Below are positions 55,308 through 64,000 of a stretch of DNA of 64,000 bases, in pieces. Origin of the DNA: CBDHFQ01 sp965262565 (GTDB taxonomy: Bacteria > Bacteroidota > Bacteroidia > J057). The DNA lies in the NCBI GenBank assembly GCA_965262565.1, contig CBDHFQ010000041.1, positions 1 through 64,000 of the forward strand, in the 5' to 3' direction. The notes under the pieces were generated by a model. The model searched no databases. It worked only from the letters and a program-made list of their open reading frames with translations, and was not told where the DNA came from. Numbering within the stretch: the stretch's first letter is position 1; every line of letters starts with the position of its first letter. Both the position numbers and the translations under genes were made by a program.

Positions 55308-56783
55308 TTATTCCAAAGGCAGCGTTGGACGTATGGGTTGCATCGTCTCAAAATCGAACAGGGTAACAGATCGCAATTCCTGAACGGCAGACCAATAATC
55401 ACCTAGCGTTCTGACATATTGTACCTGGGCTGCATCCTTATCACTCTGCGCCAGGAACAAATCTTGAATACTGATTTTTCCTACGAGATATCTGTTTTTG
55501 GCAATATCGTATCTTCGCTGGGCGATCGTATCTGAACGAGACGAAATATCTACCTGACTGCGTAATTGATTGAGATTCTGTATGCGATAATAGACGTCAT
55601 CAGCTAATTGTTGACGGATGAGGTTTTGTTGTTCCCGAACGCTTTGTTGTCGAGCCAGGGCAGCATTAAATTCAGCTTTTCCTTGTCCCCACCTGAAAAT
55701 GGGAATTTCTAATCCCAACGACACAAATTGTCTATCCTGTACGTCATTCAACAAATCTCCAAAATCATTGGCGGTATTATTCAGACCAATGCTTGCTGTA
55801 AGGTCCGCATTTAAGCCATTATCTTTTCGAGTGAAGGTGACATCTCGTTCTGCTTGAAAATTAGCTAATTCACTATTGATGATATCTTCGCCAAATTCCA
55901 GGGCTTTAGACACGGCAAATTCCGGTTCGACTTCCCATTCGGGAAAACTTTGAGGTATATCAACAGATATTTCTTCAGAACGATCAAATCCCAGAGCGGT
56001 TTTCAGTTGTTGAATAGCACGTTGATAATCCAATGAAGCTCTTTGTTCATCTGCCTGGGCATTTCTTAGATTTAGCTCACTTTGAAGCAATTCATTTTCT
56101 GCTATTTTACCTACTTTAAATCTTCCTCTACTGATATTGTAAATCGTATCATTATTGGCCACATTCAATTGAGCGCGGATTAATCCTAGCTGTGCACTTA
56201 AAGCTGAAAAATAGATATTCGAAATATTTTGGGCCACGGTTTCTTTAATCCTTGCGTATTGTACCTGAGCTACTCTGAACTGTAAGTGTTGTTCCTCTCT
56301 ATCCCATTTAAAAAAATTAGCCTGGAAGATAGGTTGCGAAATGCGCAGTAAAAAAGGAGTTGTACCCCAACTTGATCGGTTGAAGGGTTCAAAGTTTCTA
56401 ATATTGAATAATTCTGATCTCAGCGTTATCGTACCTCCTGTTTGTGGAATTCGCTGCAGAATATTCAATCCAAAGCTGGAGAATGTATTACTCTGAGTGA
56501 CAAACTCCTGTGAGCCGTCATCCAGCGTTTGATTGAAAATCCTGCGACTTAGATTTGGTAAATCGGCATCCATGGAAAGCTGCGGTCTGTACCTTGCCTG
56601 AAACGCTTTAAAGTCGTAAGAGGCAGCCAGAAAATTATGTGAAGCTACTCGAACCCCTGGACTTTGCTCCTGCGCTAATGCGATAGCTTCTTCTAATGTA
56701 AGGGCAGTGGTAGTAGATAATTGGCTCCAACCAATTAACCATACGAATTGGAAGCAGATTAATAGGGATAACTTTGATGTCAT
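55308..56783 (-). CDS. TolC family outer-membrane efflux protein
   Basis: This 491-residue outer-membrane factor has a signal peptide (LLICFQFVWLIGWSQ). The two-fold TolC architecture is visible: LTLEEAIALAQEQSPGVRVASHNF near the start, then long helices (NLRNAQADEQRASLDYQRAIQQLKTALG). A second-half equivalent follows (KAEFNAALARQQSVREQQNLIRQQLADDVYYRIQNLNQLRSQV, then RYLVGKISIQDLFLAQSDKDAAQVQYVRTLGDYWSAVQELR). It is the third gene of the leftward HlyD-MacB-TolC operon, 14 bp after the permease. Its stop is only 4 bp from the convergent dehydrogenase stop. Confidence 0.9.
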   Translation of the reverse strand: MTSKLSLLICFQFVWLIGWSQLSTTTALTLEEAIALAQEQSPGVRVASHNFLAASYDFKAFQARYRPQLSMDADLPNLSRRIFNQTLDDGSQEFVTQSNTFSSFGLNILQRIPQTGGTITLRSELFNIRNFEPFNRSSWGTTPFLLRISQPIFQANFFKWDREEQHLQFRVAQVQYARIKETVAQNISNIYFSALSAQLGLIRAQLNVANNDTIYNISRGRFKVGKIAENELLQSELNLRNAQADEQRASLDYQRAIQQLKTALGFDRSEEISVDIPQSFPEWEVEPEFAVSKALEFGEDIINSELANFQAERDVTFTRKDNGLNADLTASIGLNNTANDFGDLLNDVQDRQFVSLGLEIPIFRWGQGKAEFNAALARQQSVREQQNLIRQQLADDVYYRIQNLNQLRSQVDISSRSDTIAQRRYDIAKNRYLVGKISIQDLFLAQSDKDAAQVQYVRTLGDYWSAVQELRSVTLFDFETMQPIRPTLPLE

Positions 56784-56797
56784 GATTGAGATGTTTC

Positions 56798-58147
56798 TTA
56801 ATTCGATCTTAGAGAAACTACAGGGTCCTGGCGAGCAGCCTGGCGGGCTGGATAAATACCAAATACCAGGCCTATACTTACCGCCACGACAAAAGATAGT
56901 AAAATGGACCAGGTAGATACAATGGTTGAAATGCCGCTAAAATATTTGATAATGTAACTCAGCGATACCCCAAGTAATATTCCTATGATTCCTCCACTAA
57001 CACTTATCGCTACGGCTTCACTCATAAATTGAAGCACTATATCTTTTTTTGTAGCGCCTACCGAAAGTCTGAGGCCAATTTCTTTGATTCGCTCCATTAC
57101 TGACGCCAGCATAATGTTCATAATACCTATTCCTCCGACAATCAGGGAGATAGAAGCAATGGCACCCAGCACAAAATTAAAAATAGTAGTAGTTCTTCTC
57201 TTTTGTTCCAATAATACATCCGGTATAGTAATTTCGAAATCTACCACCTGATTATGCCTTCTCGTCAGCATCCTATTACTGATTTCAGCTAATTTTTTCA
57301 TGTAACGGGTATCATTTACTCTTAACACCAATCTGTCTATCTGGTGGTAGTTAACAGGTTCTGTTGATACTTCATTTTGTTCTTCATCTTCCTCTTTGGC
57401 AGCTACTTCTATATCTCTTTGAGTAATTAATGCTCGATTTTTATATCTCAGCAATAAGGTATTAATGGGAATGTATATGTCAAGATCAAAATTTCTGATT
57501 CCGACCTGAGCGAGTTCTTCACGAGCCTCCTCGGAAATATTTCTTCTGTCCAACACGCCAATAACTGTTAACCAAAGTCTTCCGCATTTAATCTTTTTTC
57601 CAATGGGTTCATCAGTAGGAAAAAATTTGGTTTTGACATCATATCCGATGATGCACACGGGCCTCGATTCATCAAATTGAACCCGATTAAAGAAATTCCC
57701 TTGAAGTAAAGACAAATTTTGATATTTAAAATAATTTTGATTTACCCCTATGAGCTTGGTACTTCGCTTTCTGGCTTCTCTTATTACCAATGTTTCCATG
57801 ACTACTTCAGGCATCGCAGCTTCTATTCCTGGAAGTTCTTTTAGTCCCTCCACATCCAGCATGGAAAGGCCGGGCGTAAACCTTTTGGGCTTATTGGCCA
57901 TGAGTAATATTTCTTCTTCTACTTCCCCTTCTTCCTGCTCGATAATAGGGGTAATAATGATATTATTAGCTCCCAATAATTCCATTTGTTGAAGAATTTC
58001 TTGTTGTGCTCCCTGCCCGATGGCGAGCATGGCAATCACAGAGGATACGCCAAATATAATTCCCAACGAAGTCAATAGCGCCCTCATTCGATTTTGTCTC
58101 AATGCCTCGAGGCCAATGATGAAATTATAAATGAGTTTTTGCAGCAT
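56798..58147 (-). CDS. MacB-type ABC transporter permease
   Basis: This 449-residue permease has the N-terminal helix (ALRQNRMRALLTSLGIIFGVSSVIAMLAIGQGAQQEI), a periplasmic MacB_PCD domain from about 60 to 310, and the three-helix FtsX domain (VLGAIASISLIVGGIGIMNIMLASVMERIKEIGLRLSVGATKKDI to IYPARQAARQDPVVSLRS). In E. coli MacB the ATPase is fused at the N-terminus; here it is absent and no ATPase gene is adjacent, so it must be supplied from elsewhere. An acidic insertion (EEQEEGEVEEEIL and KEEDEEQNEV) is present in the periplasmic part. It starts 2 bp after the adaptor gene. Confidence 0.9.
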   Translation of the reverse strand: MLQKLIYNFIIGLEALRQNRMRALLTSLGIIFGVSSVIAMLAIGQGAQQEILQQMELLGANNIIITPIIEQEEGEVEEEILLMANKPKRFTPGLSMLDVEGLKELPGIEAAMPEVVMETLVIREARKRSTKLIGVNQNYFKYQNLSLLQGNFFNRVQFDESRPVCIIGYDVKTKFFPTDEPIGKKIKCGRLWLTVIGVLDRRNISEEAREELAQVGIRNFDLDIYIPINTLLLRYKNRALITQRDIEVAAKEEDEEQNEVSTEPVNYHQIDRLVLRVNDTRYMKKLAEISNRMLTRRHNQVVDFEITIPDVLLEQKRRTTTIFNFVLGAIASISLIVGGIGIMNIMLASVMERIKEIGLRLSVGATKKDIVLQFMSEAVAISVSGGIIGILLGVSLSYIIKYFSGISTIVSTWSILLSFVVAVSIGLVFGIYPARQAARQDPVVSLRSN

Positions 58148-58149
58148 AG

Positions 58150-59433
58150 CTAGCGATTAGCAACTTCTTTAGGTGAGTTGAGACGAATAAATTCTATCCC
58201 TGAAGTATCTTTAGAAGCAGGAAGACTTAGATATACATCGTCTTCTTGGTCCAGACCTGCAATAATTTCCGCATGATTCTCATTCATCATGCCTACTTTT
58301 ACTTCTTTTTTCTTTAATCTGCCTCTTCCACGATGGAATACATAGCTAATACTATCTTGAGCGTGAAGGCATTCGAGGGGAATGAACATCGTACTATCCT
58401 TAGAGGAAACTCGGATTTCGTTACTTGTGGTCATAGATGGAAGAAGGGTCGTATCTGACTCATTGACCTCAATAATTACTTCAAACACCTTAGAATCAGA
58501 ATTGGGTCGTTGTTCTCCCACATTAGCCACCTTTTTCACCTCTCCGGTTAAGTTTTTATCTGGCATAGCATCCAAGCTTATTTTAACCTTCTGTCCTTCA
58601 GCAATTTTCTGAATATCAATTTCATTGGCATAGGTAATTGATTCCATATATGAAAGGTCAGGAAGGATAGCTACCACGGGATCCCACCAAGAGATGCTTG
58701 AACCTATATTTTTCTTTTTGCCATCCCATTCACGAGCGTAAATGACCATGCCATCAGCAGGGGCTTTCACCCTAAACTCAGATAACACAGAAGTCAGGTT
58801 TTCCAGAAGTCTCTGCTGTTTAATAAGGTCTGCTTCTACTTCTTTTACCTTAGCCACAGATTGTGCGACCTGTTTTGAGTAATTTTCCTGTGCTTGTTTA
58901 TATTCTCTTTTCGCTTTTTCATAAGCCAACTTAACCATTTGTTTGGTGGCAGGAGCTTCATAAATAGATTGTTCCATCTCAGCTAACTTTTCATCCATAG
59001 CAAAACTGAGATTGGCAATATTATTTCTCTTCTCCGAAAGGGTAAGTGCAGAATCCAGTTTTGCCTGAGTGTATTGGTGTTCTGCTTTATCTTTTTCTAG
59101 TTTAGATTCAGATATTTTGGTATTAAGTTCAGAAGCATCTAATTGAGCTACAAAATCTCCTTCCTTTACCTGAGTTCCTTCATCTACAAGATCAGAAATC
59201 GGAATATTGTACACTCTTGCTTCTCTGAGTTTACCAGCATCAGGACCTCTAATTTCAGTTGAGTTTTTGGCCTTTAATTCCCCGGTAGTTGTAACGATAA
59301 CTTCAAAAGGACCTACTGTGGGAGTTATCAGTATATTAGTGTCATCATTTGTAGTATTTCCCAGAAACATCCAACTCAGGATTACAATAGCTATCAGGGA
59401 TATACCAGCAATAATTAAGTGATTTACCTTCAT
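58150..59433 (-). CDS. HlyD/MacA-type periplasmic adaptor protein
   Basis: This 427-residue membrane fusion protein has an N-terminal anchor (HLIIAGISLIAIVILSWMFLG). A lipoyl/barrel segment follows (VTTTGELKAKNSTEIRGPDAGKLREARVYNIPISDLVDEGTQVKEGDFVAQLDASEL). A long coiled-coil hairpin spans about residues 105-210 (AEHQYTQAKLDSALTLSEKRN..., YEKAKREYKQAQENYSKQVAQSVAKVKEVEADLIKQQRLLENL). The second lipoyl half is FRVKAPADGMVIYAREWDG. It is the first gene of the export operon. The combination is MacA-MacB-TolC-like, suggesting export of a peptide, lipid or siderophore-like molecule; the cargo is unknown. Confidence 0.9.
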   Translation of the reverse strand: MKVNHLIIAGISLIAIVILSWMFLGNTTNDDTNILITPTVGPFEVIVTTTGELKAKNSTEIRGPDAGKLREARVYNIPISDLVDEGTQVKEGDFVAQLDASELNTKISESKLEKDKAEHQYTQAKLDSALTLSEKRNNIANLSFAMDEKLAEMEQSIYEAPATKQMVKLAYEKAKREYKQAQENYSKQVAQSVAKVKEVEADLIKQQRLLENLTSVLSEFRVKAPADGMVIYAREWDGKKKNIGSSISWWDPVVAILPDLSYMESITYANEIDIQKIAEGQKVKISLDAMPDKNLTGEVKKVANVGEQRPNSDSKVFEVIIEVNESDTTLLPSMTTSNEIRVSSKDSTMFIPLECLHAQDSISYVFHRGRGRLKKKEVKVGMMNENHAEIIAGLDQEDDVYLSLPASKDTSGIEFIRLNSPKEVANR

Positions 59434-59940
59434 GTCGACTTTTGGGCTATATGGTGTTTATCATATGAATATAACAATTTTTTTACTCAAGTATATGGGT
59501 TCATCAACAGAGCTTATTAATATCATAAATTTTTGATTTATAAGAAAAAGCAGTAAGAATTTAAGCCTCTAATCCTTGGTAAGGAAAAGCTTACCTAAAT
59601 TTGAAAATAGGTAAATAATACATATCAACTAACACATAGGTTCAATAGTATAAGTTCCATCTCCACCATTGGAACTCTCGAAGAAAATGGCATTTCTGAG
59701 ATCTTGGTGTTAGATCTTGAAGGGTGGAGAGTGGGATTTTAACCTCAAATCGAGCAACATATTACATAGCTTAAAAAATTATTATCAGGTAGAACAATTT
59801 TTTAATCTTACATATGTTATATAGGTAAAAGTACACCTGATAATTCATTCCATCCAATAATTCTTAATTGATTCTTTCTTTAATACTTTAACTTGTTACC
59901 TGAATCGTCGTTTGCAGACGTGAAGGTTAAAGATTTTACC
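59434..59940. other. Divergent intergenic region
   Basis: These 507 bp lie between the leftward export operon and the rightward T9SS gene. A perfect 6-bp hairpin (GGTAAG/CTTACC, 59578-59595) is present. A stretch at about 59620-59741 reads open (SISTIGTLEENGISEILVLD) but has no start codon. I see no other conserved feature. The final 60 bp before the T9SS gene are AT-rich and probably hold its promoter. Confidence 0.35.
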
Positions 59941-62400
59941 ATGAAAATAAATTTTATCAAAAATCTTTTTAGCCTTTTGGTTTTTACCTTGTTATGTAAT
60001 TGCTCATTCGTTTTTTCACAGTCTGATTCAAGTGATTGTAAGTTCTATAATGAAGTGAATGGATATGTCATCATGGAAGCCGAACACACAACTTCTCCTT
60101 TGGGGAATTGGAAAATTAATCGGGAGCTTGAAGGATATACAGGAACAGGATATTTGACATTTACCGGAAACAGGCCACAGGGAGGGAAACCTGATTCTCC
60201 TATTTCATATGATTTTAAGATCAATAAATCAGGTATTTATCAATTAATTATAAAAGCAAGAAAGCAGATATCTGAAGCATCAAAATTTGATGGGGATGAT
60301 GGGTATGTACGAATGGAAGGAAACTTTGGGCCCGGACCTAATGTTGGGGATAGCCTTTATGATGATGCCAACATGGAATTATTGAAGACCGATACGAAAT
60401 TTATTGGAGGAAAAGAGAATAGTTGGGGATGGGCCGATAGATTAGGATTTGGCAAAACAGAAAAAAGAAGAGCCAAATATATGTTTAGGGGCGGGGAGAC
60501 GTATAGATTAATCGTGTCAGGTCGTTCAAGAGGTTGGGATATTGATAAGATTATCCTTTTTCACTCAGATATAGGTATTTCTGAGGCAAGAAAAACGACG
60601 ATGATGATGGATGAGATGAAGTGTGTAGAGGAGAAGCCAGCACCTCTTCCTCCTGTTAAACCCACTGAAAAGGATAAGGTATCACTTCAATTAAAAGAGA
60701 GTTACAACTGTTCCACCAATACCTATTGCGTTAGCCTTCAAATTAAAGCACAATCAGATACTTTTCAAATTGGCACTTCTTCTATTTTTCTTTCATACGA
60801 CAAAGAGGTGATTGCTTTTAAAGATTACGCCTCTACATCATTCAATGGAAATGATCAGTGTGTGGAAGGAATGGTCTCTGCCTGGGATGAGCATGCTGTA
60901 GATGGCATTTCTGTTCCCGGAAAACTAAATCTTACCCTTTCTCTTTCATCAGAAACCTATAGTTGTCCAGTAATCGCTGATGAATGGATTGAAATAGGCA
61001 AATTGTGTTTTGAGGTCAAAAATGAAAAAGGAAATCCCAGAATGTTTTTCGATAAGGTTAATACCAACTTTAATCGAAACATGCCAAATGATGGGACTAG
61101 TAGTATCCCTTTACATAAGTTAGCAGGAATTGATAAGATAATCGATTGTAATATGATGCCTGCTCCTAAGCCAGATCCGATGCCTACGCCTGCACCGGAC
61201 CCTAAGCCAGATCCGATGCCTACGCCTGCACCGGACCCTAAGCCAGATCCGATGCCTACACCTACCCCGGACCCTAAGCCAGATCCGATGCCTACACCTA
61301 GCCCCGGATCCTAAGCCAGATCCGATGCCTACGCCTACCCCGGACCCTAAGCCAGATCCGATGCCTACGCCTGCACCGGACCCTAAGCCAGATCCGATGC
61401 CTACACCTACCCCGGACCTAAGCCAGATCCGATGCCTACACCTGCACCGGACCCTAAGCCAGATCCGATGCCTACACCTACCCCGGACCCTAAGCCAGAT
61501 CCGATGCCTACACCTGCACCGGACCCTAAGCCAGATCCGATGCCTACGCCTGCACCGGACCCTAAGCCAGATCCGATGCCTATGCCTACACCGCTGCCAA
61601 TAGATCCGATGGAAGATTACCTAAGTCTGAGACTCTTAGATACTGTTAGATGCGAGGATGGGATGTATTGTGCAAGCATTCAAATCAAAGCGGAATTGGA
61701 CAGTTTTATGATAGGCACCTCTTCTATATTTATGACCTACGATAAAGAAGTATTAGCTTTTAAATATTACGAATCTACCGCATTTGATGGAAGCTCCAGA
61801 TGTATAGCCAATGTAGCTTCAGCCTGGAATAATCATGCCATTGACGGAACATCCGTTCCAGGGAAAATAAATCTAACATTATCCCTAACCTCCAGAGAAT
61901 TTAGCTGTCCGGTCATAAAGGCAGACCAATGGATAGAAATAGGGGTAGTCTGTTTTGAAATGAAGCAAAAAGAAAATCCCATGTTGACTTTTGATAAAGC
62001 CAATACGAGCTTTAACCGAAACAGTCCTAACGATGGAACACGTTCCCCTGTCATTAGCAAAATGATGGGTAAGATGGAACTTATGCAATGTAATACTTAC
62101 GAAGAGGATAAAAATAAGACTTTTCTTGAGTTGGAAGACGAGCTGAATGAAGACAGTAAATTTCTTATTCGTGCTTTTCCTAATCCGTTTTCTCAGACAT
62201 TCACGATCGATTTGAGTGGGTTGAAAGCGTCTGTTAATGTAATGTTGTTCAATATCCAGGGACAACTGATTTGGCAGAAAAACTTAAGTCCAGATATTCA
62301 TGTGATTGGTACGGACTTGGATCAGCTCAGTCCTGGATTTTATTTCCTGAAAGCTGATGTTGCTCAGGGACAGCAAATAATTAAAATACAGAAAAACTAG
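59941..62400 (+). pseudogene. T9SS surface protein with CBM-like and two cohesin-like domains; linker frameshifted
   Basis: The full reading would be about 820 residues. The start at 59941 gives a signal peptide (MKINFIKNLFSLLVFTLLCN...FSQ). A carbohydrate-binding-like domain follows (VIMEAEHTTSPLGNWKIN to WDIDKIILFHSD), then a cohesin-like domain (SLQLKESYNCSTNTYCVSLQIKA... VPGKLNLTLSLSS). A PKPDPMPTPAPD repeat linker leads to a second copy of the same domain (SLRLLDTVRCEDGMYCASIQIKA...) and a T9SS sorting domain (IRAFPNPFSQTFTIDL). In the linker an extra base near 61301 brings a stop at 61314, and a missing base in the unit ending 61416 restores the frame. As given, the N-terminal piece lacks the sorting signal. 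The two homologous domains are about 45-50% alike by eye. Confidence 0.75.
61165..61596 (+). repeat. Twelve tandem 36-bp repeats encoding PKPDPMPTPAPD
   Basis: Units begin with CCTAAG at 61165, 61201, 61237, 61273, 61310, 61346, 61382, 61417, 61453, 61489, 61525 and 61561. Spacing is 36 except one step of 37 (61273 to 61310) and one of 35 (61382 to 61417). Variants differ mainly at CCTGCA or CCTACC (Ala/Thr) and at third bases. The last unit is degenerate. Confidence 0.95.
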
Positions 62401-62426
62401 CGGCTAAGTTTTTAGCTGTAAAGTAT

Positions 62427-62459
62427 AAAAGCCATTCCGTATGATCAGGAATGGCTTTT
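62427..62459. terminator. Bidirectional intrinsic terminator
   Basis: A perfect 12-bp stem (AAAAGCCATTCC 62427-62438 and GGAATGGCTTTT 62448-62459, loop of 9) ends in a T run on either strand. It serves both the rightward T9SS gene, whose stop is at 62400, and the leftward enolase gene, whose stop is at 62506. Confidence 0.92.
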
Positions 62460-62505
62460 TATGTTTATCTATTCTATACTTTTAATGAAGCTTCAAGGAT
62501 AAAAT

Positions 62506-63792
62506 TTATTTATATGGAAAGCTTAATCCTCCATAAATAGCAGCTTCTTCTAAATCCTCTTCTATCCTTAGCAATTGATTGTATTTGGCGATCCTATCAC
62601 TACGAGAAGCGGAACCTGTTTTAATTTGTCCAGAATTAACCGCTACGGCAATATCAGCTATAGTAGTATCTTCAGTTTCTCCACTCCTGTGGGAAATGAT
62701 ACTGGTGTATTGATTTCTGGTAGCCATTTGAACTGCATTTAGGGTTTCTGTCAAAGAACCTATTTGATTAACTTTTACTAAAATGGAGTTACCCACATGT
62801 TCTTTGATTCCTCTTTCAAGAAATTTTACATTGGTTACAAACAGATCGTCTCCTACTAGTTGAACCTGATTTCCCAGTTCTTTAGTCAACAATTTCCATC
62901 CATCCCAATCGTTCTCGTCTAATCCATCTTCAATAGAAACGATCGGATATTTTGAACACCATTCTTTCCAATATCCTACCATTTCTTCAGAAGAAAGCTC
63001 ATCTCCTGTTGAGTATTTAAAAATGTATTTTCCTTTATCTTTGTCGTAAAATTCTGAGCTGGCAGCATCTATCGCCAGGAACATATCTTCACCAGGACGA
63101 TAACCAGCTTTTTCTATAGCCTCTAGTACTACTTTTACTGCTGCCTCATTTGATTCCAGGTTAGGAGCAAAACCACCCTCATCTCCTACGTTGGTACTCA
63201 ATTTAGAGTCTTTTAATACCTTTTTAAGGGTGTGAAATACTTCTGCTCCCATTCTCAAAGCTTCTTTAAAAGTATCTGCTTTTACGGGAACAATCATAAA
63301 TTCTTGAATGTCAATTGAGTTATCTGCGTGGCTTCCTCCGTTCAAGATATTCATTAAAGGAACAGGTAAGGTACAGGCATTAGTTCCACCCAGATACCGA
63401 TAAAGAGGAAGCGCTACTGAGTCTGCAGCTGCTTTGGCGGTAGCCAGAGATACACCAAGGATGGCATTGGCCCCAAGCTTACTCTTATTTTCTGTTCCAT
63501 CGAGTTCCAGGAGCTTCTTATCGATTGCAATTTGTTCTGTCAGTAAGTAGCCTTCTAATTCAGGGGCAATGATTTCATTAACATTCCTAACTGCGTCTTG
63601 TACTCCCTTACCACCATAGCGCTTAGCGTCTTTATCCCTTAATTCTATAGCCTCATTCATACCAGTACTGGCACCGGAAGGGACTGCCGCACGGCCTAAA
63701 TGGCCTTCAGAAGACAAAATTTCTACCTCAATGGTAGGGTTTCCTCTTGAATCAAGAATTTCTCGAGCTAAAATAGATTCGATGTAGGTCAT
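62506..63792 (-). CDS. eno: Enolase (phosphopyruvate hydratase)
   Basis: This glycolytic enzyme converts 2-phosphoglycerate to phosphoenolpyruvate; its 428 residues are full length. Family motifs are all present: ILDSRGNPTIEVE, GAVPSGASTG-like AAVPSGASTGMNEA (13-47), NVGDEGGFAPN (catalytic Glu loop), SIEDGLDENDWDGW and LVGDDLFVTN (magnesium ligands). LVKVNQIGSLTETL (catalytic Lys) and SHRSGETEDTTIADIAVA complete the active site. It is the only clear housekeeping gene of central metabolism in the window, appears monocistronic here, and has a strong terminator downstream. Confidence 0.98.
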   Translation of the reverse strand: MTYIESILAREILDSRGNPTIEVEILSSEGHLGRAAVPSGASTGMNEAIELRDKDAKRYGGKGVQDAVRNVNEIIAPELEGYLLTEQIAIDKKLLELDGTENKSKLGANAILGVSLATAKAAADSVALPLYRYLGGTNACTLPVPLMNILNGGSHADNSIDIQEFMIVPVKADTFKEALRMGAEVFHTLKKVLKDSKLSTNVGDEGGFAPNLESNEAAVKVVLEAIEKAGYRPGEDMFLAIDAASSEFYDKDKGKYIFKYSTGDELSSEEMVGYWKEWCSKYPIVSIEDGLDENDWDGWKLLTKELGNQVQLVGDDLFVTNVKFLERGIKEHVGNSILVKVNQIGSLTETLNAVQMATRNQYTSIISHRSGETEDTTIADIAVAVNSGQIKTGSASRSDRIAKYNQLLRIEEDLEEAAIYGGLSFPYK

Positions 63793-63937
63793 GGATTGAG
63801 TAATTGATTTGGTGAGAGGGCGAAATTAATAATATTCTATTTCATTCATAGAAATGTCAGAATTTTCTGTCTTTGCTTGCTCATCTTTAATGAATTCTTA
63901 AAGAAACATTTGTTTTTTGGATACCTGGATAGTAAGC

Positions 63938-64000
63938 TTACATTTTGGAAGCAACTAAAATTTTGCAAAAGTTACCATCAGCATCCCTAAAAATGAGTCC
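63938..64000 (-). CDS. Possible 3' end of a leftward gene
   Basis: On the minus strand the last 63 bases read open to a TAA as GLIFRDADGNFCKILVASKM. The sequence looks protein-like, and the direction matches enolase downstream, 145 bp away. With only 20 residues I cannot name the family. DADGN resembles the DxDGN loops of several beta-fold enzymes, but that is weak. Confidence 0.3.
   Translation of the reverse strand, partial: GLIFRDADGNFCKILVASKM

Noticed and set aside
59620..59741. Open stretch reading SISTIGTLEENGISEILVLD
   Set aside because: There is no start codon in frame, only about 40 codons, and no neighbour or homologue to support it; possibly a fossil fragment.
61165..61596. Possible CRISPR array from 36-bp repeats
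   Set aside because: The repeats are directly abutting with no spacers, encode a Pro-rich linker in frame, and no cas genes are present.

Overview
The window is a 64 kb piece of a Bacteroidota chromosome, AT-rich with roughly 40% GC in most stretches counted by eye. The phylum is supported by four or five type IX secretion (T9SS) C-terminal sorting domains, several TonB-dependent receptors, a VPS10/sortilin-like Asp-box protein, a tricorn-type S41 protease, a BlaI/M56 pair and promoter-like TTG/TAnnTTTG elements. The style of the secreted proteins suggests the Saprospiria or a relative, but that placement is inference. I saw no rRNA, tRNA, insertion sequence, prophage or CRISPR array.

Layout. 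0-7.2 kb: the 3' part of a siderophore-type TonB receptor, then a leftward molybdenum-enzyme cluster (fdhD, a small conserved gene, a formate-dehydrogenase-like molybdopterin oxidoreductase, mobA, modA). 7.6-16 kb: a T9SS cargo protein and a giant S74 tail-fibre-like surface protein built from an exact 477-bp repeat. 16-21.4 kb: a collapsed and frameshifted FtsX-type permease, GNAT, an F420-reductase-like protein, a divergent DJ-1/PfpI-HxlR pair with a candidate operator array, and two hypotheticals. 21.5-23.6 kb: modC, modB and a Mop-type molybdate-binding gene, which complete the transporter whose modA lies 19 kb away. 23.7-41.4 kb: large envelope proteins (Asp-box, Gfo/Idh/MocA, TonB receptor, M43 protease, App1 phosphatase), a BlaI regulator with an M56 sensor peptidase fused to about 17 ankyrin repeats, and a tricorn protease. 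41.6-48.6 kb: a cobalamin riboswitch and a five-gene run (BtuB-like receptor, T9SS-exported beta-propeller, FGE/SUMF1-like protein, small T9SS-type protein, BtuG-like propeller lipoprotein), read here as a vitamin B12 capture locus. 48.6-50.3 kb: an ankyrin remnant, two small coiled-coil genes and a frameshifted SDR. 50.3-59.4 kb: a serine hydrolase, a haem-binding HEAT-repeat lipoprotein with a sharp internal GC-rich patch, and an HlyD-MacB permease-TolC export operon. 59.9-64 kb: a carbohydrate-binding/cohesin-like T9SS protein with a 36-bp repeat linker carrying two compensating indels, then enolase.

How the genes work together. Two nutrient themes stand out: molybdate uptake with molybdenum cofactor enzyme maturation, and riboswitch-controlled B12 uptake. 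Most other genes encode envelope, surface or secreted proteins. Several genes are broken by single-base indels (16.2, 48.1-48.2, 48.7-49.1, 49.8 and 61.3-61.4 kb). These could be true decay or consensus errors; only read-level data can decide.
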